Shown here in pieces: positions 1 to 8,481 of a DNA stretch of 64,000 nt; position 1 is the stretch's first letter, and every line of letters starts with the position of its first letter. The stretch comes from Cyclobacteriaceae bacterium (GTDB taxonomy: Bacteria; Bacteroidota; Bacteroidia; Cytophagales; Cyclobacteriaceae), in the NCBI GenBank assembly GCA_029858965.1, contig JAOUDZ010000011.1:1-64000 (forward strand). Direction: 5' to 3'. The notes under the pieces are model-generated. The model had not been told where the DNA came from, searched no databases, and saw only the letters and a program-made list of their open reading frames with translations. Both the position numbers and the translations under genes were made by a program.

Positions 1-93
1 CTGGCGCAAGCCAATATTCAAACTGTAGAACCTTATGATAAGAAAATTCTCTTGAACATAAATTACCCAGAGGATATGGATTCCCTGCTTTAG
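1..93 (+). CDS. C-terminal fragment of a nucleotidyltransferase (MobA-like), partial at window edge
   Basis: The first frame is open from base 1 to a TAG at 91-93 and encodes about 30 residues, so only the end of the gene is inside the window. The tail reads LLNINYPEDMDSLL. An N-[IV]-N-x-P-E-D motif close to the C-terminus is typical of NTP-transferase proteins such as the molybdenum cofactor guanylyltransferase MobA. Molybdenum cofactor genes lie at 34.6-41.6 kb, but they are too far away to count as operon support. The family call rests on this short motif only, and other NTP-transferases end similarly. Confidence 0.45.
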   Translation: MAQANIQTVEPYDKKILLNINYPEDMDSLL

Positions 94-167
94 ACAAAAG
101 AATAATAGCTGCCCGCGTTCCGGCACGTAACTACAGCGCATCAACGCGTGAATTAGCTCAATCCTGC

Positions 168-1058
168 TTACAAGGTAAATCGAATACCTGTTGACCAGTA
201 AAATCCATTCTTGAGATCCTCAGGAAAGGTACCCTGATCAGTAACTATTGTGGCAGGATTTATTGGAAAGGTCCATGTTGTAGAAAAATAAACTCGGATT
301 TTTTGAATCTTATAACTGATTTGCAGATCAGCTTCATAGTCCAACACCTTAAATTCACTGGACTCGACAATTTGTCCGTTTTGTGTCGTGCCTTGTTGCC
401 CCATGCTTCCTTTGCCTTTACCCATGCCTGCGCCGGTAGTGGAACTTCGCCTATTATAGTATTGATCATAGTAGTGCTGCGTACCAGCGTTGAGGTAAAC
501 TGCCGGGGTTATTCGCAGCCTATTTTTCAGCGCAAAAAAAGGTCGATTGATTTCAAACCCCAGGAAAATATCCGTTGCATCACTGAATCCCAGTCCGGCA
601 TCGGCATAAACCATGAATAATGAAAAATCATATCCAGCATAAGCATTCAGATAAGTACTCATCTCAGCCTGCACGGCAAAGCTGAGATCGCTGAAGAAAT
701 ATTCAGTTGCGGAAAGGCCAGCAGCAAACTTCTTCCCATAGTAATCATATCCACCTGACAATGTTATTAGGTCAATTCGTCCCTCGCCCGGCGCAGTGAG
801 GTAAGAAAAGGCACCGCGAACGAAAAAACCGGACTTATGATAATATCCGACGTAAGGTGACAGATAAGGAGCCTTGGCAGAATCGGATCTACCCATGAAG
901 TAATAATCACTCTTATAACGCACCCCGATAAGAATATCTGATTTTTCTGATACCGTGTCTTTGCTAAAAAACTGAACGGGTTGTGCTTTGATCAATCCCA
1001 GCGGCATAATTACTGTTATGGCGATGAATATTGGGAAACAAAAATTGATCAATTTCAT
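168..1058 (-). CDS. Probable outer-membrane beta-barrel protein, function unknown
   Basis: A 296-residue protein with a signal peptide (residues 1-25, ending at IKAQ). The body alternates hydrophobic and polar residues and ends in an aromatic C-terminal strand (GIRFTL), as outer-membrane barrels do. Residues about 206-230 form a Gly/Gln-rich low-complexity insert that looks like a surface or periplasmic loop. Length and pattern resemble small porin-like transport or sensing barrels of Bacteroidota, but I do not recognise a named family. It lies 111 bp downstream of the DUF6799-like gene in the same direction, with an inverted repeat between them, so the two may be co-regulated. Confidence 0.6.
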   Translation of the reverse strand: MKLINFCFPIFIAITVIMPLGLIKAQPVQFFSKDTVSEKSDILIGVRYKSDYYFMGRSDSAKAPYLSPYVGYYHKSGFFVRGAFSYLTAPGEGRIDLITLSGGYDYYGKKFAAGLSATEYFFSDLSFAVQAEMSTYLNAYAGYDFSLFMVYADAGLGFSDATDIFLGFEINRPFFALKNRLRITPAVYLNAGTQHYYDQYYNRRSSTTGAGMGKGKGSMGQQGTTQNGQIVESSEFKVLDYEADLQISYKIQKIRVYFSTTWTFPINPATIVTDQGTFPEDLKNGFYWSTGIRFTL

Positions 1059-1113
1059 CTGTTTTGATTTTCAACTCCTTACGAATAACCTGCAGGCTAG
1101 CCATGAATTGTGA

Positions 1114-1157
1114 AGCTGCATCAACGATAATAACCCCATTGCAGCGTTGATACAGCT
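1114..1157. repeat. Imperfect inverted repeat between two minus-strand genes
   Basis: Arms 1114-1126 and 1145-1157 match as reverse complements at 12 of 13 positions, with an 18-base loop. No T-run follows on either strand, so it is not a typical intrinsic terminator. It could be a processing or stabilising hairpin between the DUF6799-like gene and the barrel gene, or a regulator site upstream of the barrel gene. Confidence 0.5.
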
Positions 1158-1169
1158 CCTTTCAGCCAA

Positions 1170-1805
1170 CTAGTTTTTCCCACCCCTTTTTGAATTGCCA
1201 CTCGATTTCATCTTTTCACTACCTTTCTCCTTATCCATTCTTTCCCGGCCATGTTGCTCCATTTTTTCCCTGAAACGCTCTTGCGTTTGGTAGCGGTTGC
1301 CCTCCATGTCAAGACATTCGCCATCTTTCAATCGAAGCTGCTCGCGATTTTTTAGTTGCAGGCTACCGTCAGGTTGTATCGTAGATCCATTCTTCAAAGC
1401 GAGTTGCTCCTGCAGTTGAGTTTTCTCTTCATTTTGGATACGGTACATCTGACCGTTCTGCATCATCAAATGCTCTTGTGCCATTGCCTGCGAGCGAATC
1501 TGCATTTGCTCACGGAATTTCTCCTGTGATTTGTAACGATTACCCGATAAATCAAGGCACTCACCATCCTTCAGTCTTCGTTGTTTTTGATTTTGCAATT
1601 GATAGCTTCCATCTGGATTTACAACGACACCATTCTGCAATTTGAGTTGCTCTTTTAACATGACTTGCTCTTGATCCATGATCTGGTACATCTTACCATC
1701 TTTCAACATTAAATGCTCCTGAAGGCGAATCTGATCACGATCCTGCGCGTGCAACACAACACCACCCAGTGCAATTACCAACCAAAATAAAAATAGCTTT
1801 TTCAT
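1170..1805 (-). CDS. Secreted DUF6799-like repeat protein
   Basis: A 211-residue exported protein with a signal peptide at residues 1-21 (ending LHAQ). The mature part is an internal tandem duplication with a period of 81 residues: residues 30-101 and 111-182 align without gaps, each with EHLM, a DGxxYxI step, NPDGS/QPDGS and an RLKDGECLD motif followed by GNRY. Such DG-rich turns are typical of the DUF6799 family of Bacteroidota, whose function is unknown. The C-terminus (185-211) is very basic and low-complexity. The protein is also rich in Gln and Glu. It sits upstream of the barrel gene at 168-1058. Confidence 0.6.
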   Translation of the reverse strand: MKKLFLFWLVIALGGVVLHAQDRDQIRLQEHLMLKDGKMYQIMDQEQVMLKEQLKLQNGVVVNPDGSYQLQNQKQRRLKDGECLDLSGNRYKSQEKFREQMQIRSQAMAQEHLMMQNGQMYRIQNEEKTQLQEQLALKNGSTIQPDGSLQLKNREQLRLKDGECLDMEGNRYQTQERFREKMEQHGRERMDKEKGSEKMKSSGNSKRGGKN

Positions 1806-1871
1806 GATTATAAGTATTTGAGTTCACGATAAATTCCATCGCAAACTTGAACACTTTACCATTGCTTTTCA

Positions 1872-1885
1872 GTGACCTATATCAC
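1872..1885. promoter_or_regulatory. GTGA-N6-TCAC palindrome, possible CRP/FNR-family site
   Basis: GTGA (1872-1875) and TCAC (1882-1885) are separated by six bases, which is the core geometry of CRP-type operators. The site is 67-80 bp upstream of the start of the DUF6799-like gene on the minus strand. A match this short can occur by chance. Confidence 0.25.
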
Positions 1886-2063
1886 CTAAAACAGAAGAAT
1901 TTTAACGTTGGAAGGGGGGGGTGCGAAGAATAACACACATGACCGAGGAGAAACATATTTTTCTAAAGAAAGGCCCAAAGACGTTATCGCTATGTGTAAC
2001 GCTGAAATACGGCTCCCACTTACCGGATAGAGGTGGGTGTGAAACTATTGAAGGACGCTTTAG

Positions 2064-3128
2064 CTATTGCGCAACTTCAAATGTCTTACGCTTTACGAAC
2101 TTCACAGCTTTGCGAAGTTCGCGCATGGTTATCATTTTATCCTTTTCCGGATCCCAGAGTTTGACCCGAAGACATCGCATGATTTCCAACGGATGCCAGG
2201 ACGTAGTAGGGGCATCTTTAAGTTCAGGAATATTGTCTTTTGCCTCCACTAAACGATAGAAGGGTATACGCGAATTTAAATGGTGTACATGGTGGTATCC
2301 GATGTTGCCCGTTAACCATTGCATCACCGGATTCATCACCATAAAACTCGTTGAAGCTAATGCAGCATTCACGTAGGTCCAGTCATGGCTTTCCTTGAAT
2401 TTGGCGCCTGCAAAATTATGCTGGCAATAAAAAAGATATGCCCCTATTGCGAAAGAAAGGAAAAATGGAATAAACCACACCAATAAGAAAGTAGTGAAGC
2501 CAAGAAAGTACAAAAATGCAGTTCCCACGGCAACATGAAATACCAATGCAAACAACGAGTCAAGGTGTTTGGCCGGGCTTTGCATGAAAGATTTTAGGTT
2601 GAGCCAATAAACAAATAAAGTAAAGTAAGCAAACAGGATGGTAAGCGGATGACGGTTTATCAGGTAAAGTCGCTGTTGACCCTTACTCAGGCTTAGGTAG
2701 CGGTTTTTGCTGATGGTTGGATAGGAACCAATTCCACTGATGGTCAGTTTGGAGTTGTTATTGTGATGATGTTCATGTGAGCGACTCCAGATATTTTCGG
2801 GTGCGAGCAAATAAATCCCTATCGCGCGCATCAAAAACCGCGCGATGAATGAGTTTTGCAGAATGGCACGATGTTGATAATCGTGGTATATAACAAACAT
2901 GCGCACATACATTAGGCCGCATGCTAAACTGCATATAAGTCGAATTGCCAACTGATCAGCAATAACTATACTGAAGAAAAATGCAACCGAAAGGAACAGT
3001 GTTAGAAGAATCTCCATCCAACTCCGAAGCCTGTCTTCGCGTGCAAACGCCTTGCTTGCATGGAGTATTTCGCTATTTGATCTCAACAATGAACGCTGTC
3101 TGATTAATAATGCAGCAAATATAGTCAA
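2064..3128 (-). CDS. Membrane fatty acid desaturase
   Basis: A 354-residue membrane di-iron desaturase. The three histidine clusters that hold the iron are visible: HDYQH at 82-86, HEHHH at 118-122 and HHVHH at 279-283, with QHN at about 236-238. Hydrophobic pairs flank them (about 40-80, 162-180 and 195-232). It should introduce a double bond into acyl chains or oxidise a lipid such as a carotenoid. The usual N-terminal segment of the family (ASKAFAREDR) is present, so translation starts upstream of the first in-frame ATG. The start is TTG at 3128, or an inner TTG at 3089 or 3086. It lies 15 bp after the acyltransferase gene, suggesting a two-gene lipid operon. Confidence 0.85.
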   Translation of the reverse strand: MTIFAALLIRQRSLLRSNSEILHASKAFAREDRLRSWMEILLTLFLSVAFFFSIVIADQLAIRLICSLACGLMYVRMFVIYHDYQHRAILQNSFIARFLMRAIGIYLLAPENIWSRSHEHHHNNNSKLTISGIGSYPTISKNRYLSLSKGQQRLYLINRHPLTILFAYFTLFVYWLNLKSFMQSPAKHLDSLFALVFHVAVGTAFLYFLGFTTFLLVWFIPFFLSFAIGAYLFYCQHNFAGAKFKESHDWTYVNAALASTSFMVMNPVMQWLTGNIGYHHVHHLNSRIPFYRLVEAKDNIPELKDAPTTSWHPLEIMRCLRVKLWDPEKDKMITMRELRKAVKFVKRKTFEVAQ

Positions 3129-3143
3129 AACAAAACTCTTTCT

Positions 3144-4013
3144 CTATGCCTGTTCTCGCCGATGCTTCCATCTGCGGTGCGACCAGAGCCAGAAAGTGGG
3201 ATCAGACACGATTTGGCGTTCAAGCCGCTTCATAAATACTTCTGAAATCTCATTCTCTTTCGTCTCCTGGGGAACTGAAAACAACAATTCCGGAAATACT
3301 TCATAATACCCGCGACGCGGCCGTAGTATATTCATATACACCACCGGATAGTCAAACTTCACTGCTAATTTCTCGGGACCGGTAAACACGGGTGTATCCT
3401 GATGCAGGAAAGTAGTCCAGTAAGCATTTGCAGGCGAGGCTGTTTGATCTGCAATAAAGGCAGTAGCGGTTACTTGTTTTCGGTCCGCAACCATATTGCG
3501 AAGCGTAAGATTTACAGGTGTGATCTGCGTGCCGAAACGCGTACGCATACGGCGCATCATTTTATCAAAATAGGTATTGGATAGCGGTCGGTAGATTACA
3601 TTCAACTGATGTTTTGTGTTGAGCGTAAAACCCGGCCCGGCCCATTCCCAGTTGCCGTAATGTCCCATCACAATGATAATACTCTTCCCTTCACTGTAAA
3701 GTTTATCAAGCCATTCTGTATTGTGAAAAATACATCGGGCTTTCGATTCCTTTGCCGACATGTTTAAGGTCTTCAGCGTTTCCAGGATCAGGTCGCACAA
3801 GTACCGATAGTAGGCATCGCTTATTGATGCTATTTCCTTGTCATTCTTGTCGGGAAAAGAATTCTTAAGATTTTTCAGGACAACTTCTTTGCGGTACCCG
3901 CTCAACTTTAGCAGATGATAGAGAATATCTGAAACGAAGTACAGCGCGCCAAAAGGCAACAAAGTAAGCAGGTAGATGAAAGGATACACGATCCAAAATA
4001 TAAGTGCACGCAT
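3144..4013 (-). CDS. Lipid A biosynthesis-type (LpxL/HtrB) acyltransferase
   Basis: A 289-residue inner-membrane protein of the lysophospholipid/Kdo2-lipid A acyltransferase family. An N-terminal hydrophobic anchor (residues 5-35) is followed by the catalytic H-x4-[DE] motif HYGNWE at 118-123 and by the second family block with a conserved VIYRPLSN. It transfers a secondary acyl chain from acyl-ACP, presumably to lipid A or, in this phylum, possibly to an aminolipid. It is the first gene of a pair with the desaturase 15 bp downstream, so both may tune membrane lipid properties. The ATG start is at 4013, with a 270-bp gap upstream that holds three ATGCAT hexamers but no clear promoter. Confidence 0.8.
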   Translation of the reverse strand: MRALIFWIVYPFIYLLTLLPFGALYFVSDILYHLLKLSGYRKEVVLKNLKNSFPDKNDKEIASISDAYYRYLCDLILETLKTLNMSAKESKARCIFHNTEWLDKLYSEGKSIIIVMGHYGNWEWAGPGFTLNTKHQLNVIYRPLSNTYFDKMMRRMRTRFGTQITPVNLTLRNMVADRKQVTATAFIADQTASPANAYWTTFLHQDTPVFTGPEKLAVKFDYPVVYMNILRPRRGYYEVFPELLFSVPQETKENEISEVFMKRLERQIVSDPTFWLWSHRRWKHRREQA

Positions 4014-4305
4014 TAGAAATTTTCTAAAATAACTTTATCGATTCTACTATTAATCCCCACCACCACTCGCCAACGTAATGAGACAATTTCAAACAAGCGG
4101 AAAACTATAAAAATTCCGGCTAATCTTATAATGGATGTAATGCATCTTGATTACCTTCAAAATGCATTCAGTTATCGGATGCATTCTTCGAAATAAAGTT
4201 AGTAAATCATCGATGAATTCAAATGATTAAGAAATCCAGCAATATTAATTGTCAGTGAAGTGTGCAAATACTTTTGGCCTTTGCAGTGCATGTACACGAT
4301 GCTTA

Positions 4306-4743
4306 TCATTCGATGGGCTTTAGCCCATGCAACTCAATAATATGGTGGTATTCCTTTGCAAAGTCCTCCTTAAGATGGTGTTCCTGCTGGTTGCTGATGT
4401 AGTCAAACACCCGTTGCACCTGCGACTCGCTCACGGCGAATGCTGCATAGCCAGTTTGCCATGCAAATTTTTGCGCAGACAGCTTATTCTGGTTAATCCA
4501 AAATGATGAAGTACCTTTTATTTTTCTCACAATTTCTGCTATCGACCTGCTTGGATTTTGAAGGAACAACATATGAATATGATCAGGCATTCCATCGATA
4601 ATCCGGCTGGGGCAGCCCAATTCAAGCAGCTGCTCGTGAATGAAGTTGTGGAGTTTTGTGTCCAGTGGAGGCGTGAGCAGCGGTTTGCCGTTTTTGGTGG
4701 AGAAAACGGCATGCGTCCAGAGTTTGGTGTATACGTGGCTCAT
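4306..4743 (-). mobile_element. tnpA: IS200-like single-domain (Y1, HUH) transposase
   Basis: A 145-residue Y1 transposase of the IS200/TnpA_REP type. The HUH metal motif is DHIHML at about residues 54-59, and the catalytic tyrosine is probably the one in YISNQQEHH near residue 115. The family cuts single-stranded DNA at hairpins. The 3' end of the gene carries a perfect hairpin (4313-4328) that overlaps the last codons, as in many IS200-like elements. No TnpB gene is next to it, and I found no matching left-end hairpin, so this may be a minimal IS or a domesticated REP-associated transposase. The reading frame is intact. Confidence 0.85.
4313..4328. repeat. Perfect hairpin overlapping the 3' end of the transposase gene
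   Basis: Bases 4313-4319 and 4322-4328 are perfect reverse complements (ATGGGCT/AGCCCAT) around a TT loop. The hairpin overlaps the codons for the last few residues (GLKP). HUH transposases of the IS200 family recognise such terminal hairpins, so this is the likely right-end substrate. Confidence 0.5.
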
Positions 4744-5011
4744 GAAGAACTAGTTTCAGCATTCAGCTAACCTGCTACAATACCAATTTATTAAAAATCA
4801 CCTACATCCTTGAATGAAAAGGGAGCTATTTACAATTTTCCATTCAAATGCATGAATAAAATTAAGCGGGTTTAAAAAAGGGAATTACCATCTGAACCTC
4901 TGTCGTATATATGTTTTTGGTGAAAAGGGCAATTGAAATCCCTATTGATCAGTTTTTTGGGGGCTAAAACATTAAGTTATATCGGGTACCTTACCCTTTT
5001 GTATCATTTCC

Positions 5012-8000
5012 ATGAAAAGTGTATTGCTGCCTATTGCCACGTTTCTGATATCATCCCTGTCACTGCATGCCCAGGTTGTGATAAATGAAATTTGTCCCGC
5101 AAACGCAGACATTAACTACGATCCACAGTATTTCAATTTCTCCGGATGGATTGAACTTTATAATAAAGGCAATACCACCGCTTCCATTGGAGGTTACTAC
5201 CTTTCAGATGATGCTACCCGGAAAGACAAATGGAAAATTCCATCGGGTAATACTATACAGGCAAAGGGTCACGTCCTGATCTGGTGTGACAATGCTGCCG
5301 TCGGGTTACACACCAATTTCTCTTTGGATGCCAGGGGTGAGGAATTGATCCTTTCAGATGCGTCGGGCACCCAGATCGATTACGTAACTTTCCCGGAACA
5401 ATACACAAATATCTCATATGGCCGAACAAATGATGGAGGCCCAACCTGGGGTTACCTGGTCATCCCAACGCCAGCTGCCAAAAACAACAGAACTACGTCT
5501 ACCCAACCGTTAGAAAAACCAGCATTGTCGCTTATCTCCGGTCGGTACGGTGGAACACAAACCGTATCGATAACTCATCCAATCAACGGCGTAGATATCC
5601 GCTTTACAACAGACGGATCAGAACCTATTACAACATCTCCAAAATATTCAAGCCCGATTTCCATCAGCAGGACTACCACGGTGAAGGTAAAGGCCTTCCA
5701 TAATTCCTTTTTACCCAGCAAGACAGCATATAACACCTACTTTCTTAACGAACATGCATTTACACTGCCTGTAATTTCCATCTCTACAAATCCGACATAT
5801 CTCTGGGATAACAAAATAGGTATCTATACCGATGGAACAAATGGCATTCCCGGAAATTGTACCGATACACCAATGAACTGGAACCAGGACTGGACCCGCC
5901 ACGCCGTGCTGGAATATTTTAACGAGACGGGGACGCGGGAATTCGATCAGGCTGTGGACATCCGCATCGGTGGTGCTTGCAGCAGAAATTTTCCACAGAA
6001 ATCAATTGTCGTAAAAGCTCGCGACAAGTACGGGAAGAATACAATTGACGAAGCATTATTTTCAACAAAAGAGACTAATCAGTATGGCGGATTTATCCTC
6101 CGCAATAGCGGCAATGATTTTTATAGTACCATGTTCCGCGATGCCATGATGCAAAGTCTCATCATCGACCAAATGGATATTGATTATATGGCCTATCAGC
6201 CGACTATATTTTACCTGAACGGTGATTATTGGGGTATCCAGAATCTTCGGGAAAAAATTGATGCCGACTTCATCGAATCCAACTACGGCATCAAGAAAAA
6301 TGATCTCGACCTAATTGAAACCTGGGGACAAGCCCTGGAGGGAACCACTGATGCTTATTATCTTTACCTGGATAGTCTTCAACAAATAAATCTATCTGAC
6401 CCCAATGCATTCCAATTTATAGACAGGCATATTGATGTTCAGGAGTACATCAATTACCTGGCGGCAGAAATCTATTACTGCAATACGGACTGGCCTGGAA
6501 ATAATATTAAGTTTTGGCGTCAGCGTTCCGATAATGGAAAGTTTCGTTGGATACTCTGGGACCTGGATTTTGGTTTTTCAGTGTATCCGGCTCTAAGCTA
6601 CGCTACGCACCCAACACTGGAGTTTGCGACAGATCCGGACAATACAGACTGGCCTAATCCGGCATGGTCAACCCTGCACATCCGTTTGCTGTTACAGAAT
6701 CCGGTATTCAGAAACAGGTTTATTCAAACCCTGACGTCAGCGATGAGTACAACCTTCAAACCAGAGAGGGTGGGCCAATTCATTAATTCGTTTCAAAATC
6801 AGTTGAAGGACGAAATGCCGCACCATACAGAAAGATGGGGCATGTCTGTGGCAGGATGGAACAGCGAAGTCCAGCGATTGCGGAATTTCGCAACAGAAAG
6901 GTATGATTACATGCAAACCCATGTGGCTGAGTTCTTCGGATTGGATGAGACTGTTAAGATTAGTGCAAGCGCCTTACCAGCAGACGCTGGTTCATTTGAT
7001 TTCAACGGGGTAGTCACAAATGCCATAGTGGATGCCCCATACTATAAGGGCTTAACCTACCAAATAACGCCTATGCCCAGCCCTGGTTTTGCTTTTAAGG
7101 GCTGGAGCATAACAAAGCGTGAATCAACAAACGTGCAATTGATTGAGACAGGGAATACATGGCGCTACTTTGATCAGGGCTCGCTACCCAGTGCGTCATG
7201 GATGATCGAATCCTTTGATGATAATGTCTGGTCTCAAGGCGAAGCCCAGTTAGGATACGGCGATGGTGATGAAAAAACTGTTGTAAGCTTTGGCAGCAAC
7301 AGCGACAATAAGTTTATCACAACCTATTTTCGCAAGTCATTTTCGGTGGCTGATACGACGGGGTTCGGTAATCCCCAGGCCAAACTTCTTTTCGATGATG
7401 GCGTTATTATTTACCTCAATGGCGTTGAAGTATATCGGAATAATATACCCGGCGGTGCTGTAGGTTATAATACACTCGCACTGCAGGCCATCCCTGCTGA
7501 AAATGTATTTACGTCATTTGTAATACCGAAAGGGTTGCTGAAGCCAGGACAAAATGTGATCGCTGCAGAAGTGCATCAAAGCTCACCCCAAAGCAGCGAC
7601 ATCAGCTTTGATTTTGCGTTGAGTACTGTTATCCTGGGCAACGCGGTAGTTCTGACCAGCACGCTTCCGGAAATATCTGACACGGCGTATACCAACGTGG
7701 TACTGGAAGCCCTATTTGAACCGGCAAATCCAGTTGAAGGAATAATTATAAATGAATTTACGGCTGCTGCTACCTGGGTGAAAGACGATTTTGATCAAAA
7801 CGAAGACTGGATCGAATTGTACAATACCGGAACTTCTGCAGTTAACCTCGCAGGGCTATTCATTACAGATGACCAGGCTGTGAAGACAAAACATAAAATT
7901 AAAAGTGGCACCGGAGATGAAATGATACTTGCACCAGGTGCATACAAAATATTCTGGGCTGATGATGATACGGAGCAGGGGGCTTCCCACCTTAATTTCA

Positions 8001-8443
8001 AGTTGTCAGCGGAAGGTGAAGAGATTGGGCTATACCAAATGATTGGTTACGGGATCAATACATTGGATGAAACAACGTTCGGTATACAGCCTGAAACAGT
8101 ATCCCACAGCCGTATACCCAACGCTACCGGACCCTTTGTGCTTACGGCAACAGTGACACCGGGAGCTGCTAATGTGTTGGAAATTCCAACCGGAATTGAA
8201 GACAGTCCAGACGAATCATTTGTTGTGTATCCGAATCCAACCACGGGCGATGTGTACCTTGCGTCTGACGTACCGATTGACAATGTTAAGATATTTGACA
8301 GTCATGGAAAATTAATCAATGAATTCACTGCCGTGGCATCGGGTAATCTGATTCCTTTCGCAAGCACGAATGCAGGGCTATACATCCTTGTTATCCGGAC
8401 TGGAAACAAAACTACCTTGAAAAGAGTGGTGAAAATTCAATAA
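5012..8443 (+). CDS. Secreted CotH-kinase/lamin-tail multidomain protein with T9SS sorting tail
   Basis: A 1143-residue secreted protein. In order: signal peptide (1-21, ending LHAQ); lamin-tail domain (about 22-150, starting VVINEICPAN); chitobiase-type beta domain (about 170-240, with VDIRFTTDGSEP); CotH kinase-like domain (about 250-640, with the conserved WDLDFGF near 517); a galactose-binding-like region (about 710-870); a second lamin-tail domain (about 910-1030, IIINEFTAAA); and a C-terminal T9SS type A sorting domain (about 1070-1143, VYPNPTTGDVYL to the end). The last domain directs export through the type IX system to the cell surface. CotH is a protein kinase in Bacillus spores; its role in Bacteroidota is unknown. 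The gene stands alone. Confidence 0.85.
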   Translation: MKSVLLPIATFLISSLSLHAQVVINEICPANADINYDPQYFNFSGWIELYNKGNTTASIGGYYLSDDATRKDKWKIPSGNTIQAKGHVLIWCDNAAVGLHTNFSLDARGEELILSDASGTQIDYVTFPEQYTNISYGRTNDGGPTWGYLVIPTPAAKNNRTTSTQPLEKPALSLISGRYGGTQTVSITHPINGVDIRFTTDGSEPITTSPKYSSPISISRTTTVKVKAFHNSFLPSKTAYNTYFLNEHAFTLPVISISTNPTYLWDNKIGIYTDGTNGIPGNCTDTPMNWNQDWTRHAVLEYFNETGTREFDQAVDIRIGGACSRNFPQKSIVVKARDKYGKNTIDEALFSTKETNQYGGFILRNSGNDFYSTMFRDAMMQSLIIDQMDIDYMAYQPTIFYLNGDYWGIQNLREKIDADFIESNYGIKKNDLDLIETWGQALEGTTDAYYLYLDSLQQINLSDPNAFQFIDRHIDVQEYINYLAAEIYYCNTDWPGNNIKFWRQRSDNGKFRWILWDLDFGFSVYPALSYATHPTLEFATDPDNTDWPNPAWSTLHIRLLLQNPVFRNRFIQTLTSAMSTTFKPERVGQFINSFQNQLKDEMPHHTERWGMSVAGWNSEVQRLRNFATERYDYMQTHVAEFFGLDETVKISASALPADAGSFDFNGVVTNAIVDAPYYKGLTYQITPMPSPGFAFKGWSITKRESTNVQLIETGNTWRYFDQGSLPSASWMIESFDDNVWSQGEAQLGYGDGDEKTVVSFGSNSDNKFITTYFRKSFSVADTTGFGNPQAKLLFDDGVIIYLNGVEVYRNNIPGGAVGYNTLALQAIPAENVFTSFVIPKGLLKPGQNVIAAEVHQSSPQSSDISFDFALSTVILGNAVVLTSTLPEISDTAYTNVVLEALFEPANPVEGIIINEFTAAATWVKDDFDQNEDWIELYNTGTSAVNLAGLFITDDQAVKTKHKIKSGTGDEMILAPGAYKIFWADDDTEQGASHLNFKLSAEGEEIGLYQMIGYGINTLDETTFGIQPETVSHSRIPNATGPFVLTATVTPGAANVLEIPTGIEDSPDESFVVYPNPTTGDVYLASDVPIDNVKIFDSHGKLINEFTAVASGNLIPFASTNAGLYILVIRTGNKTTLKRVVKIQ

Positions 8444-8481
8444 GCCGAAATACAGGCTGACCATTGGGTAGCCTTTGAGCA

